Source of the DNA: Glycomyces sp. TRM65418
GTDB taxonomy: Bacteria > Actinomycetota > Actinomycetes > Mycobacteriales > Micromonosporaceae
Direction: 5' to 3'
NCBI RefSeq assembly: GCF_019710475.1
Contig: NZ_JAJFAX010000001.1
Location: forward strand, 806,001 to 870,000
DNA length: 64,000 nucleotides
Both the position numbers and the translations under genes were made by a program. Positions 26,894-36,293 of the stretch are shown piece after piece. Each line of letters begins with the position of its first letter. The stretch's first letter is position 1. The notes under the pieces are model-generated. The model made no database searches and was not told the origin of the DNA. It was given only the letters and a program-made list of their open reading frames with translations.

Positions 26894-27820
26894 TCACCCG
26901 AGCAGATAGCGGAACCACACGTAAGCCACGGGCGCGACCATGAGGATCGAGTCGAGCCGGTCCATGACCCCGCCGTGTCCGGGGATGATATTGCTCATGT
27001 CCTTGATGCCGAGGTCCCGTTTCAGCAACGAGACGGACAGGTCCCCCAACGTAGCGGCCAGGGCCACGCACACGCCGAACGCCACGCCCAGCGGGAAGGG
27101 GACGCCGAAGAAGAACCAGAGCGTCACCGAGCCGCCGAGGGCGGCGGCCGCGACCGAGCCGCCCAGGCCCTCCCAGGACTTCTTGGGGCTGATGCGCGGC
27201 GTCATCGGGTGCCGGCCGATGAGGACCCCGGCGGCGTAGCCGCCGGTGTCGGAGCACACCACGGCGAACAGCGCGATGAGGACCTGCGCGGCGGCGCCGT
27301 CGATGAGGCGGGCCGAGCCGTTCTCGGAGGTCGCCAGGAGCATGATGAACCCGGCCAGGAACGGGACCTGGAGGAGCACCAGGGCGGCCGCCGACACGTC
27401 GGTGCGGTAGTCGGTGGCGCCTTCGGAGAGCCGCCACACGAACAGGGCGGCCACGCCGACGGCGGTGCCGAGCAGGAGGCCGGTGGCGCCGCCGAACCAG
27501 GCGAGGACCACGATGAGGACGCCGGCCGCCGCCAGCGGGAACACGGGGACGTTCTTGCCGCCCTTGCGCATCGCGGTGCCGGTCTCCCAGCAGGCGACGG
27601 CCACGCCGACGACGGCCACGCCGAGGAAGGCGACGGGTTCGAAGAGGAGGGAGGCCAGGACGACCGCGGCCATGCCGAGCCCGACGCCGATGGCGACGGG
27701 CAGGTTCCGGCCGGCCTTGGGCTTCCGGTCCTCGGGGCCGGGCTCGGCGGCGCCGGGCCCTCGCCCCTCCGGAGACGGTCGGGGGCGACGGCCGGTCGAA
27801 CCGTCGGGGAGCGCGCTCAT
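26894..27820 (-). CDS. cdsA: Phosphatidate cytidylyltransferase (CDP-diglyceride synthase)
   Basis: Makes CDP-diacylglycerol from phosphatidate and CTP, the branch point of phospholipid synthesis, in the membrane. The 308-residue protein has a 35-residue polar Pro-rich N-terminus, then about eight membrane spans, and near the C-terminus the signature with GDLSVSLLKRDLGIKDMSN and PGHGGVMDRLDS, including the metal-binding Asp residues. Its ATG shares one base with the frr stop codon (TGATG), so the two are translationally coupled in the pyrH-frr-cdsA-rlmN run. Confidence 0.96.
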   Translation of the reverse strand: MSALPDGSTGRRPRPSPEGRGPGAAEPGPEDRKPKAGRNLPVAIGVGLGMAAVVLASLLFEPVAFLGVAVVGVAVACWETGTAMRKGGKNVPVFPLAAAGVLIVVLAWFGGATGLLLGTAVGVAALFVWRLSEGATDYRTDVSAAALVLLQVPFLAGFIMLLATSENGSARLIDGAAAQVLIALFAVVCSDTGGYAAGVLIGRHPMTPRISPKKSWEGLGGSVAAAALGGSVTLWFFFGVPFPLGVAFGVCVALAATLGDLSVSLLKRDLGIKDMSNIIPGHGGVMDRLDSILMVAPVAYVWFRYLLG

Positions 27821-28377
27821 CAGATTTCGAGCAACTCGGACTCTTTGGAGCTCACGAGCTCGTCGACGATGCCGGTGAAGCGGCCGGTGAGGTCGTCGAG
27901 TTCCTTCTCGCCCGAGCGGCCCTCGTCCTCGGAGACCTCGCCGTCCTTGACGGCCTTGCCGATCTCGTCCTTGGCCTTGCGGCGGACGTTGCGGATGGCG
28001 ATCTTGGCGTCCTCGCCCTTGGTGCGGGCCACCTTGATCATCTCGCGGCGGCGCTCCTCGGTCATCGGGGGCAGGTTCAGCCGGAGCTGGGTGCCCTCGT
28101 TGGAGGGGTTGACGCCGAGGTTCGAGTTGCGGATCGCGTCCTCGATGTCCTTCATCTGGGAGGCGTCGAAGGGCTTGACGATGACCATGCGCGGCTCGGG
28201 GATCGTGATCGAGGCGACCTGCGGCACCGGAGTGGGGGCCCCGTAGTAGTCGACGGTGATCCGGTTGAACATGGCGGAGGAGGCGCGGCCGGTGCGGATG
28301 GCGGCGAATTCCTCTTTGGCGTGCTCGATGGCCCGCTCCATCTTCTCCTCGGCTTCGAGGAGGGCGTCGTCAATCAC
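27820..28377 (-). CDS. frr: Ribosome recycling factor
   Basis: RRF splits post-termination ribosomes together with EF-G. The 185-residue protein has normal length and all family landmarks: [24 protein letters not shown] region at the N-terminus, [24 protein letters not shown], and the C-terminal helix ending ESELLEI. The start is GTG at 28377 with GAGAAAG upstream. It follows pyrH by about 115 bp and overlaps cdsA by one base. Confidence 0.97.
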   Translation of the reverse strand: MIDDALLEAEEKMERAIEHAKEEFAAIRTGRASSAMFNRITVDYYGAPTPVPQVASITIPEPRMVIVKPFDASQMKDIEDAIRNSNLGVNPSNEGTQLRLNLPPMTEERRREMIKVARTKGEDAKIAIRNVRRKAKDEIGKAVKDGEVSEDEGRSGEKELDDLTGRFTGIVDELVSSKESELLEI

Positions 28378-28492
28378 GGCTTTCTCACATTCTCTCGCGG
28401 CCTGACAGCACTTCTGACCGTACCGTCCCGCTGTCGGTCCTCGGTGGCGTGGATGTCCTCGAGTGCGGCCTGGTCCGCGGCCGCGGGCGAGC

Positions 28493-29218
28493 TCAGGCGT
28501 CGGCGGCGTGGATGAGGGTGCCGAGCTGCTCGCCGACGAGGGCGCGGCGCAGGTTGCCGTCGTCGTCGGCGCCGAACACGAGCATCGGCAGGCTGTTGTC
28601 CTTGCAGAGGCTGAAGGCCGCCTGGTCGACGACCATGAGTTCGCGCTTGAGGGCCTCGTCGAAGGTGATGTCGTCGAGGCGCTGCGCGTCGGGGTCGGAC
28701 TTGGGGTCGGCGGTGTAGACCGCGTCGACGCCGTTCTTGCTGACGAGGACGACCTGCGCGCCGATCTCCAGGGCGCGCTGGGCGGCGACGGTGTCGGTGG
28801 AGAAGTACGGCATGCCGGCGCCGGCGCCGAAGATGACGACGCGGCCCTTCTCGAGGTGGCGGATGGCCCGCAGCGGCAGGTAGGCCTCGGCGACCTGGGC
28901 CATGGCGATGGCGGTCTGGACGCGGGTGTCGACGCCTTCCTTCTCCAGGAAGTCCTGGAGGGCGAGGCAGTTCATGACGGTGCCGAGCATGCCCATGTAG
29001 TCGGCGCGGGCGCGGTCCATGCCGCGGCGCTGGAGTTCGGCGCCGCGGAAGAAGTTGCCGCCGCCGACGACTACCGCCACTTGGACGCCCTCGGCCACGC
29101 CGGCCGCGATCTGGCGGGCGACGCCCTGGACGACGTCGGGGTCGACGCCGACGGACCCGCCGCCGAAGGACTCCCCGGACAGTTTCAGCACGACCCGGCG
29201 GTAGTTGGCTTCACTCAT
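28493..29218 (-). CDS. pyrH: UMP kinase
   Basis: Phosphorylates UMP to UDP; an amino-acid-kinase-fold hexamer controlled by GTP and UTP in bacteria. The 241-residue protein shows [12 protein letters not shown] at the N-terminus, [11 protein letters not shown] for phosphate binding, the uridine-site region [20 protein letters not shown], and [15 protein letters not shown]. The ATG at 29218 is chosen over a longer in-frame start at 29314 because it fits the family N-terminus and has CAGGGGAG upstream. A terminator lies between it and the upstream tsf, so it probably has its own promoter. Confidence 0.97.
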   Translation of the reverse strand: MSEANYRRVVLKLSGESFGGGSVGVDPDVVQGVARQIAAGVAEGVQVAVVVGGGNFFRGAELQRRGMDRARADYMGMLGTVMNCLALQDFLEKEGVDTRVQTAIAMAQVAEAYLPLRAIRHLEKGRVVIFGAGAGMPYFSTDTVAAQRALEIGAQVVLVSKNGVDAVYTADPKSDPDAQRLDDITFDEALKRELMVVDQAAFSLCKDNSLPMLVFGADDDGNLRRALVGEQLGTLIHAADA

Positions 29219-29319
29219 GGCACTCCCCTGCTCTGACGGACCCCTTGACGGCTTGCCGCCGACCCTACTGCTCGCACCCGGCAGCGCTTGCGACACGGTG
29301 CTTTCGACGGGCATGGAAC

Positions 29320-29345
29320 GGGGCGGCGGCCTGCGCCGCCGCCCC
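29320..29345 (-). terminator. Terminator downstream of tsf
   Basis: An 11-bp GC stem (29320-29330 with 29335-29345) and CTGC loop, about 50 bp past the tsf stop, separating rpsB-tsf from pyrH. Confidence 0.75.
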
Positions 29346-29395
29346 TTCCCTGCTTACGGCTGGAGCCAGTGTAGTCCGCGTCTGCGGACCGCTCG

Positions 29396-30208
29396 CTACT
29401 CCTGGCCGACTTCGAAGCGGATGAAGCCGGTGACCTCGGTGCCCGCCTCGGCGAGGACCTGCTTCACGGTCTTCTTGTTGTCGATGACCGAGTTCTGCTC
29501 GAGCAGGACGAAGTCGCGGTAGTAGGCGTTGACCTTGCCTTCCACGATCTTGTCCCAGGCGCGCTCGGGCTTGCCCTCTTCCTTGGCCTGCTCCAGGGCG
29601 ACGCGCTTCTCGGCCTCGACGGTCTCCGAGGGGACCTCTTCGCGGGCGAGGAACTTCGGGCGCATCGCGGCGGCCTGCATGCCGACCTGGCGGGCGGACT
29701 CGGCGTCACCGGTGTAGGCGACGAGGACGCCGACGGCCGGCGGGAGGTCGGCGGCCTTGCGGTGCATGTAGACCGCGACGTCGCCTTCGAGCGAGCCGAC
29801 GCGGCCGACGGCGAGCTTCTCGCCGAGCTTGACCGACTCCTCCTGGACGACCTCGGCGACGGACTTGCCGTCGAGCTCGGCCTTGGCGAAGGCCTCGGCG
29901 TCCGCGGGGCGGACCTCGTCGGCCAGCTCGACCAGGGTCTGGGCGAGCTCGATGAACGCGCCGTTCTTGGCGACGAAGTCGGTCTCGCACAGCAGCTCGA
30001 GCAGCGTGTTGCCGGACTGGGCGACCAGGCCCTGGGCGGTGGTGCGCTCGGCGCGCTTGCCCACGTCCTTGGCGCCCTTGATGCGAAGGGCCTCAAGGGC
30101 GGCATCGTAGTCGCCGTCCGCCTCTTCGAGGGCCTTCTTGACGTCCATCATCCCGGAGCCGGTGGCTTCCCGGAGCTTCTTGACGTCAGCCATCGTGAAG
30201 TTGGCCAT
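29396..30208 (-). CDS. tsf: Translation elongation factor Ts
   Basis: Nucleotide exchange factor that regenerates EF-Tu-GTP. The 270-residue protein starts with [20 protein letters not shown], carrying the UBA-like N-terminal domain, and continues with the EF-Tu-contacting segment [14 protein letters not shown] (TDFV motif) and a C-terminal [20 protein letters not shown] segment. Full actinobacterial length. ATG at 30208 has AAGGGGAG upstream. It follows rpsB by 11 bp, so the two ribosomal-function genes form one transcript ended by the hairpin at 29320-29345. Confidence 0.97.
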   Translation of the reverse strand: MANFTMADVKKLREATGSGMMDVKKALEEADGDYDAALEALRIKGAKDVGKRAERTTAQGLVAQSGNTLLELLCETDFVAKNGAFIELAQTLVELADEVRPADAEAFAKAELDGKSVAEVVQEESVKLGEKLAVGRVGSLEGDVAVYMHRKAADLPPAVGVLVAYTGDAESARQVGMQAAAMRPKFLAREEVPSETVEAEKRVALEQAKEEGKPERAWDKIVEGKVNAYYRDFVLLEQNSVIDNKKTVKQVLAEAGTEVTGFIRFEVGQE

Positions 30209-30219
30209 TGCTCCCCTTC

Positions 30220-31038
30220 TTACTTCTCGTCTTCGACGGTCTTCTCGCCGGACGGCTCGACGACCTTCACGGAGTCTTCGGTGTTCTCGGCCGAGAGGAG
30301 GTCCTTCTCCCAGTCGGCGAGGGGCTCGCCCTCGCCCTTCTCGACCTGGCCGCCGGAGCGGGCCATGAGACCTTCGGCGGCGCCGTCGGCGATGACCTTG
30401 GTCAGCAGGGCGACGGAGCGGATCGCGTCGTCGTTGCCGGGGATCGGGAAGTCGACCTCGTCGGGGTCGCAGTTGGTGTCGAGGATCGCGACGACGGGGA
30501 TGCCGAGCTTGCGGGCCTCGTCGACGGCGATGTGCTCCTTCTTGGTGTCCACAATCCAGATCGCGGCCGGGGTCTTCTCCATGTCGCGGAGGCCGCCGAG
30601 CGTGCGCTCGAGCTTGTCCTTCTCGCGCATGAGCTGGAGCATTTCCTTCTTGGTGCGGTTGGCCGCACCGTTGGCCTCGATGATCTCCAGTTCCTTGAGG
30701 CGCATGAGGCGCTTCTGGATGGTCTGGAAGTTGGTGAGCATGCCGCCGAGCCAGCGGTGGTTCACGAAGGGCATCCCGACGCGCTGGGCCTGCTCGGCCA
30801 CCGCTTCCTGGGCCTGCTTCTTGGTGCCCACGAACAGGACCTCGCCGCCTTCGGCCACGACGTTCTTGACGAAGTCGTGGGCCTTGGCCGCGTAGTCGAC
30901 CGTCTGGCGCAGGTCGATGACGTAGATGCCGTTGCGGTCGGTGAGGATGAACCGCTTCATCTTCGGGTTCCACCGACGGGTCTGGTGGCCGAAGTGCACG
31001 CCGCTCTCGAGCAGCTGCCTCATGGTGACAACCGGCAC
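30220..31038 (-). CDS. rpsB: 30S ribosomal protein S2 (uS2)
   Basis: The 272-residue protein begins [19 protein letters not shown] and continues through [38 protein letters not shown] and [11 protein letters not shown], all hallmarks of uS2. A variable acidic C-terminal tail ([19 protein letters not shown]) is typical of actinobacteria. The frame is open upstream to 31428, but GTG at 31038 matches the family start and has AAAGGAA upstream. First gene of the rpsB-tsf operon; its leader and promoter lie within the 442-bp gap upstream. Confidence 0.97.
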   Translation of the reverse strand: MPVVTMRQLLESGVHFGHQTRRWNPKMKRFILTDRNGIYVIDLRQTVDYAAKAHDFVKNVVAEGGEVLFVGTKKQAQEAVAEQAQRVGMPFVNHRWLGGMLTNFQTIQKRLMRLKELEIIEANGAANRTKKEMLQLMREKDKLERTLGGLRDMEKTPAAIWIVDTKKEHIAVDEARKLGIPVVAILDTNCDPDEVDFPIPGNDDAIRSVALLTKVIADGAAEGLMARSGGQVEKGEGEPLADWEKDLLSAENTEDSVKVVEPSGEKTVEDEK

Positions 31039-31480
31039 GGTTGTGTTCCTTTCGTTCCCTGGTTCATTCGCGGGAACCGCCCGAAGTCCGGGCGACCCGC
31101 GCCTGGCGCCCACCTCTGACGATCTGCAACCGGGAAATCCCGGACCTGGGAGATCGCGAGGGCCGGACCGCGCCGTCGCAGCGCGCCGTGAAGGAGCGAG
31201 CGATGGAGGTCGGGCCGCGGCGAGCGCGCGAAGTCGGTTCGGCGCACGAGGGCGCCGTACCGCTCCGATCAGTGTACTTGGAGCAGTGGGCGCACCACGA
31301 ACGCGGTGGACGGCAGTGACTGAGGCAATCCGAGGCCGCGAAGGCGCAAGCCGACAGAAATACTCAAAAAGATTAATACGATCACATACGTCTACACAGG
31401 TGGAGACCACGCGAACGAAGTTATCCACAGGCGCCGAACTTTTTCTTGTCGGAACCGGGCGCCGGCGTCAGCATTGAGTC
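31039..31480. other. Divergent intergenic region between rpsB and the M23-like gene
   Basis: A 442-bp gene-free stretch. The first 300 bp next to rpsB are GC-rich and probably transcribed as the rpsB leader; I could not assign a known leader motif. An AT-rich island at about 31355-31400 is the likely promoter zone for both directions, but no clear -10/-35 pair stands out. A perfect DnaA-box sequence lies at 31421-31429. Confidence 0.5.
31421..31429 (+). promoter_or_regulatory. Single consensus DnaA box
   Basis: TTATCCACA, a perfect match to the high-affinity DnaA box, about 50 bp upstream of the M23-like gene. No second box is close by, so this is not an origin. It may be a DnaA regulatory site or a chance match. 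Confidence 0.4.
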
Positions 31481-32278
31481 ATGCGACAACTACACAACGC
31501 AATGGTCCTCGGTCTCATCACCGCATCGCTCCTGGCCGCCACGGCGATCCTCACCCCGACCCTCGCCGAAGCCGGACCTCCCGGCCCGCCGATCACCCTC
31601 CACGATGCCGCAGGCCTCGCCGCAGCGGCCGTGGCGGACCGGGCCCCCGCCGAAACCGACACAGGACCATCGGCGGCCTCCGGGTCCTGGAGGTCTCCGG
31701 TCGGCAGCCTGGACCTCCTCACCCGCTTCGACCCTCCGCCCCAACGCTGGCTGCCGGGCCATCGCGGGATCGACCTGGCCGCGAGCGCGGACCTCCCGGT
31801 CACCGCCGCGGGCGCCGGCACGGTGGTCTTCGCAGACGACCTCGCCGGGCGCGACGTGATCAGCATCGTCCATGCGAACGGCCTGCGCACCACCTACGAA
31901 CCGGTCCGACCGCTGGTCGCCGCGGGCGACACCGTGACCGCAGGCCAGACCATCGGGCACCTCCGGCCCGGCCACGCCTCCTGTCCCGAGGCGCTCTGCC
32001 TCCACTTGGGCCTCAAGCGGGGCCCGCTCTACCTCGACCCGATGCTGCTCTTCGGATCGGGGAAAGTCCGCCTCCTCCCCCGTCCGGGCCATCCCGGCCG
32101 GGCGGCCGACCGCGCCGAGGCGGCGCCCTCGACGGCCGGCGACCGTCCGGCACTCCCAGCGGCGCACCTCGCTCGCGACCGCCAAGGGCCCGGCGACGCC
32201 GTGGAAGCGCCCCGAGCGGCGGTCGTCCTCGGCAACACGACCACCGGGGCCGCGACTCGCACTCAGGAGCGGCCGTGA
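31481..32278 (+). CDS. Exported M23-family (LytM-like) protein
   Basis: A 265-residue secreted protein with a signal peptide (MVLGLITASLLAATAIL, cleavage near AEAG) and one M23 peptidase domain at about residues 70-195. The first zinc motif is present as GHRGID (H94, D98), and the catalytic-type His131 in VHANGLRTTYEPV. The usual HxH is CLH here (C173, H175), so the first His is replaced by Cys; I recall the same CLH form in related actinobacterial proteins beside rpsB. It may bind or cut peptidoglycan. An about 60-residue Pro/Ala/Arg tail follows. GTGA overlap with yraN. Confidence 0.85.
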   Translation: MRQLHNAMVLGLITASLLAATAILTPTLAEAGPPGPPITLHDAAGLAAAAVADRAPAETDTGPSAASGSWRSPVGSLDLLTRFDPPPQRWLPGHRGIDLAASADLPVTAAGAGTVVFADDLAGRDVISIVHANGLRTTYEPVRPLVAAGDTVTAGQTIGHLRPGHASCPEALCLHLGLKRGPLYLDPMLLFGSGKVRLLPRPGHPGRAADRAEAAPSTAGDRPALPAAHLARDRQGPGDAVEAPRAAVVLGNTTTGAATRTQERP

Positions 32279-32722
32279 ACCGCCCGTCCGCAATCGCCTC
32301 GTCCGAACCGCGGGCGACGCCGACCGCCGGCCCACCGACAGCACCCGGGCCCGGCGTGCACCTCCGGCGGCTCAGCCCGCACCAGCTCGGCCGGCTCGGC
32401 GAGCAGCTGGCCGCCGCGCACCTCCAGCGCCACCGGATGCAGCTCCTCGCCCGCAACTGGCGACACCGCCTCGGCGAACTCGACCTCATCGCGCGGGCCG
32501 CCGACACCGTCGTCTTCTGCGAGGTCAAGACCCGCCGCTCCCGCCGCCACGGCGGCTCGCTGGGCGCGGTCGACGGCGAGAAGCTCCACCGCGTCGAACG
32601 CCTCGCCCGCGCCTGGCTGAAGGAACACTGCCGGACCGACCAACCGTGGCGGATCGACCGCCTCGCCCTCACGGTCACCGGCCCGCAGCGCCTCGAACTC
32701 GAACACCACCGGGGGAACCGCC
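32275..32722 (+). CDS. YraN/UPF0102 family protein; no in-frame stop
   Basis: UPF0102 proteins have a restriction-endonuclease-like fold and lie beside comM and dprA in many bacteria. After about 40 extra N-terminal residues the family pattern is clear: LGRLGEQLAAAHLQRHRMQL, then LGELDLIARAADTVVFCEVK with the D...ExK nuclease-type motif, and KTRRSRRHGG. The GTG at 32275 overlaps the M23-like stop (GTGA). The family usually ends near this C-terminal LELEHHRG, but the frame stays open for another 3 kb across comM and dprA. One extra base in the run CCGGGGGAA would give a stop at 32754-32756. The end given here is therefore only the comM boundary. Confidence 0.72.
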
Positions 32723-34264
32723 ATGGGTTACGCGCGCACCAACACCGTCTGCATGATCGGCGCGACCGCCGTCGCGGTCACGGTCGAGGCCTCGGTCTTC
32801 AAATCCTCCGCGAAGGGAGCGGACACGGTCCGCATGTCGGGGCTCCCCGACAACGTCGTCAGCCAGGCCCAGACCAGGGTGCGATCCGCAATGGCCAACT
32901 CCGCGTTGCGCTTCCCGGACAAGTCCGTGACCGTCAACTTCGCGCCGGCGTCGGTCCCGACCACCGGATCGGCCGCCGACCTCGCGCTGGCCCTGACCAT
33001 CATGTGCGCCGACGACACCCTGCCGACAGAGCGGCTGGGCGACACGGTCCTGCTGGCGGAGCTCGGCCTCGACGGCGGCCTCCGACCGGTGCCGGGCACA
33101 CTGCCCGCGCTCATGGAGGCTCGGAAGTGCGGTTTGCGGACGGCGATCGTCTCCCCGGAGAACGCCGACGAAGCGTCGATGGTGGAGGACCTGACCGTCT
33201 ACGCGCCGCGCGATCTCGCGACGCTCGTCGCCTGGCTGTTCGGGCAGGCCCCGTTGGACCCGGTGGTGCGATCGGCGCCGCCGGATCCACCGCCGCTGCC
33301 CGACCTCGCCGACGTCCGCGGTCAGCCGATGGCCCGGCGCGCCCTGGAGATCGTCGCGGCAGGCGGGCATCACCTGCTGCTCGTCGGTCCCCCGGGCGCG
33401 GGGAAGACCATGTTGGCCGAACGGCTGCCGTCGATCCTGCCTCCGCTGTCCGACGCGGAGGCGGTGGAGGTGACTTCGCTCCATTCACTGCGGGGCCGCT
33501 TCTCCGGAGGTGCGGCGACGCTCCTCCGCCATGCGCCGTTCGAAGCCCCGCATCACTCGACGACCATGCAGGCCCTGGTGGGCGGCGGCCATGGCCACGT
33601 CGGTCCGGGCTCGCTGGCGCTGGCGCACCGAGGCGTGCTCTTCATCGACGAGGCACCCGAATGGCGCCGGACGGTGCTCGACTCGCTGCGGCAGCCGCTG
33701 GAGTGCGGCGAGGTGCGGATCCGGCGCGCGAACACCTCGATCCGCTACCCGGCCAAGGTGATTCTGGTGCTGGCGGCGAATCCGTGTCCGTGCGCGCCGA
33801 ACAAGCCGCACGACTGCACCTGCACGCCGCAGGTGAAGCGGAGTTATCTGCCGCGGATTTCGCGGCCGTTGATGGACCGGATCGATCTGCGCGTGCACCT
33901 GCCCGCCGTACCGCCCTCGGCGATCTTGGCCGAGGTCGCCGAAGCCGAGCCGTCCGAGCCGGTGGCGAAACGCGTCGCCAGGGCCAGGGAGGCGGCGGCG
34001 GCCAGATGGGCCGAGGCGGGCGAGCAGTGGCAGTGCAACAGCGAGGTGCCGGGGCCGGCGCTCCGGTCCGGACGGTGGCGGCTGCCGCCGCCGGTGAGGA
34101 AGAGCGTGGACGGACTGCTGATGAAGGAACGCATCACGGCGCGGGGTTACGACCGGGTGCTGAAGCTCGCGTGGACGATCGCGGACCTGCGGGAGCACGA
34201 CGTCCCGACTGCGGCAGACGTGACGGCCGCGAGCGAACTGCGCCTGGGCTACAGCCTGAGCTGA
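32723..34264 (+). CDS. Mg-chelatase-like AAA+ ATPase ComM/YifB
   Basis: ComM is a hexameric branch-migration helicase that helps integrate incoming DNA during natural transformation. The 513-residue protein has the N-terminal ChlI-like domain (residues 1-190, [21 protein letters not shown]), an AAA+ core with Walker A GPPGAGKT (near 220), Walker B FIDEAPEW (usually DELPEF in the family), a cysteine-rich insert [13 protein letters not shown], and the sensor region [10 protein letters not shown]. The C-terminal helical part ends in [13 protein letters not shown] at 32723 fits the family start (MGYARTNTV). Between yraN and dprA, the standard neighbourhood. Confidence 0.93.
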   Translation: MGYARTNTVCMIGATAVAVTVEASVFKSSAKGADTVRMSGLPDNVVSQAQTRVRSAMANSALRFPDKSVTVNFAPASVPTTGSAADLALALTIMCADDTLPTERLGDTVLLAELGLDGGLRPVPGTLPALMEARKCGLRTAIVSPENADEASMVEDLTVYAPRDLATLVAWLFGQAPLDPVVRSAPPDPPPLPDLADVRGQPMARRALEIVAAGGHHLLLVGPPGAGKTMLAERLPSILPPLSDAEAVEVTSLHSLRGRFSGGAATLLRHAPFEAPHHSTTMQALVGGGHGHVGPGSLALAHRGVLFIDEAPEWRRTVLDSLRQPLECGEVRIRRANTSIRYPAKVILVLAANPCPCAPNKPHDCTCTPQVKRSYLPRISRPLMDRIDLRVHLPAVPPSAILAEVAEAEPSEPVAKRVARAREAAAARWAEAGEQWQCNSEVPGPALRSGRWRLPPPVRKSVDGLLMKERITARGYDRVLKLAWTIADLREHDVPTAADVTAASELRLGYSLS

Positions 34265-34299
34265 GGAGGGCGGGCCGACAGGAGGCGAGGGCCACGGCG

Positions 34300-34413
<114 letters not shown>

Positions 34414-34510
34414 AGGATCCCGCCCGGCTCCGCTGGAACCAGCGGAATCCCAGGTGAGATCGACCACCGCCGGCACTACGACCGTGGGCGATGCCGCCCG
34501 AGGAGGACCC

Positions 34511-35674
34511 GTGACCGACCTGCCCGACGATCCCCGCCTCGCCCTCATGCTCCTGTCCTCGATGGTCGAGCCGGGCGACGCCGAACTCGACGACCTGATC
34601 GACGAGAGCGGTCCGATCGAGACCGTCAAACGTCTCTGGGAAGGCGACGTTCCCGACCGCCTCCGACGCCTCACGAGCGCGGCGGTGGCGTGCACTCACG
34701 ATCCCGCCGATCGGGCGGCGCAGATCGCTTCGGCGACCGAGGCCTGCGGCGCGCGGGTCCTGATACCCGGCGATCCGGATTGGCCCGATCAGCTCCGAGA
34801 CCTCCTGCTCGTCTGCGACGCCGACGAACCGCATGTGCGGCCGCCGCGTTGCCTGTGGGTCCGAGGCCGTCAGCGCCTGTCGCGACTGTGCCGCCGCTCG
34901 GTCGCCATCGTGGGTTCCCGTGCGGCGAGCGAGTACGGCCAGCATCTTGCCGACGATCTCGCGGCCGATCTGACCGAAGCGGGCTGGACCATCGTGTCCG
35001 GCGGCGCCTTCGGCATCGACCGGGCCGCGCATCTGGGCGCGCTGGCGCGAGGCGGCGCAACGGTCTCGGTCCTGGCGTGCGGCGTCGAGGAGCCCTATCC
35101 GAAGGGGAACCGCTCGATGTTCGATCTCATCGTCGAGAAGGGCCTCCTCGTGAGCGAATGGCCGCCGGGTTCCACCGTCATGAAGCATCGCTTCCTCACG
35201 AGGAATCGCGTCATCGCCGCGTTGACGGCCGGCACGGTGGTCATCGAGGCCGCCTGCCGCTCCGGAGCCCGCAACACCGCCCGCCATGCGGCCGAGCTGG
35301 GCCGGGTCCTCATGTTCACGCCGGGACCGGTCACCTCTTCGATGTCGGTGGGCGTCCATCAGCTGGCAAGGGAGCCGTGGGAAGCCCGGTTGGTGACCCG
35401 GGCCGAGGAGGTCATCGAGGATCTCACCGGCATCGGCGGTCCGCTCGCGACCCCGCCGCCGCCCCATCGCCGACCCTTCGATCGCTTGACGGAAGTCGAA
35501 GCCCGCCTGGTCGAAGCGCTGCCGAGGGGCTACGTGGTCGAGACCGACCGCCTGGCGGCAGCGGCCGGCGTCCCGGCGGCGACCGCCGCGGAGACGCTCG
35601 AACGCCTCCGAAGCATCGGCTGGGTCGACCGCATCGACGACCGCTGGCGACTGGCGAGAGGAGGCCGATGCTGA
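34511..35674 (+). CDS. dprA: DNA-processing protein DprA
   Basis: DprA binds incoming single-stranded DNA and loads RecA in transformation. The 387-residue protein has an N-terminal helical region, the Rossmann-like core with CLWVRGRQRL, SVAIVGSRAASEYGQHLADDL, TIVSGGAFGIDRAAHLGALA, VLACGVEEPYPKGN and MKHRFLTRNRVIAALT, and a C-terminal winged-helix domain (about 330-387). The ATP/DNA-site GG..GID is intact. GTG at 34511 is selected because AGGAGG lies four bases upstream; in-frame starts further upstream lack this. The hexamer repeat precedes it. Confidence 0.95.
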   Translation: MTDLPDDPRLALMLLSSMVEPGDAELDDLIDESGPIETVKRLWEGDVPDRLRRLTSAAVACTHDPADRAAQIASATEACGARVLIPGDPDWPDQLRDLLLVCDADEPHVRPPRCLWVRGRQRLSRLCRRSVAIVGSRAASEYGQHLADDLAADLTEAGWTIVSGGAFGIDRAAHLGALARGGATVSVLACGVEEPYPKGNRSMFDLIVEKGLLVSEWPPGSTVMKHRFLTRNRVIAALTAGTVVIEAACRSGARNTARHAAELGRVLMFTPGPVTSSMSVGVHQLAREPWEARLVTRAEEVIEDLTGIGGPLATPPPPHRRPFDRLTEVEARLVEALPRGYVVETDRLAAAAGVPAATAAETLERLRSIGWVDRIDDRWRLARGGRC

Positions 35675-35768
35675 CCGGATCCCGAGCCCGCCGCCTTCGG
35701 GAGCGGCGTGCTGGGTCCGGCGGATCGCGGTGGCCGGGAGCGTCGGTCTCGGTCGATAGGTTGGCGGC

Positions 35769-36227
35769 ATGAACCGCGAACTCAGGCTCGAGCCCGTCAC
35801 GCCGGACAACGTCGAGCAGGCCTTGGAGATCAAGGTCGCTCCCGAGCAAGCAGCGTTCGTGGCCCCGGTCGCGCATTCGCTGGCCGAGGCGTACGCCTCC
35901 TACAAGACGGCGTGGCCGCGCTTGGTGTACGCCGGCGACCGGCCGGTCGCCTTCGTGATGGGGGGCTTCGATCCGGATGCCGAAATCGAGTGCTTTCGCT
36001 GCGGCATCTGGCGGCTCAACGTCGATGCCGGAAGCCAAGGGCTCGGCTACGGCCGCCTCGCCGTCGAGTCCGTGTTGGAGGAGGCGCGGCGGCGCGGATC
36101 GACCCGGGCGACCGTGCTGTGGAAGCCCGGCGCGAACGGTCCCGAGGGCTTCTACCGCCGAATGGGGTTCGAACCGACCGGGCAGGAGTTCGCCGGTCAG
36201 ATCGTCGGAGCGATCGCGCTCGGCTGA
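35769..36227 (+). CDS. GNAT-family N-acetyltransferase
   Basis: A 152-residue acetyltransferase. The acetyl-CoA-binding motif appears as LNVDAGSQGLGYGRLAVESV, where the GxGxG-like turn binds the cofactor, preceded by IWRLNV and followed by the NGPEGFYRRMGFEPTG motif near the C-terminus. The N-terminal part (LEPVTPDNVEQALEIKVAPE) resembles diamine/spermidine acetyltransferases of the BltD type. The acceptor is unknown. ATG at 35769 follows AGG. It begins about 95 bp after dprA and may be on the same transcript. Confidence 0.85.
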   Translation: MNRELRLEPVTPDNVEQALEIKVAPEQAAFVAPVAHSLAEAYASYKTAWPRLVYAGDRPVAFVMGGFDPDAEIECFRCGIWRLNVDAGSQGLGYGRLAVESVLEEARRRGSTRATVLWKPGANGPEGFYRRMGFEPTGQEFAGQIVGAIALG

Positions 36228-36293
36228 TGGATTCCCCCGAACCGAGGCTCGGGGCGCGATCGGGCGCGAGCGGTCGCGCCGAAACGTCCCGGT

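Noticed and set aside
31421-31429. Replication origin
   Set aside because: Only one DnaA box and no dnaA/dnaN neighbours; ribosomal and isoprenoid genes dominate.
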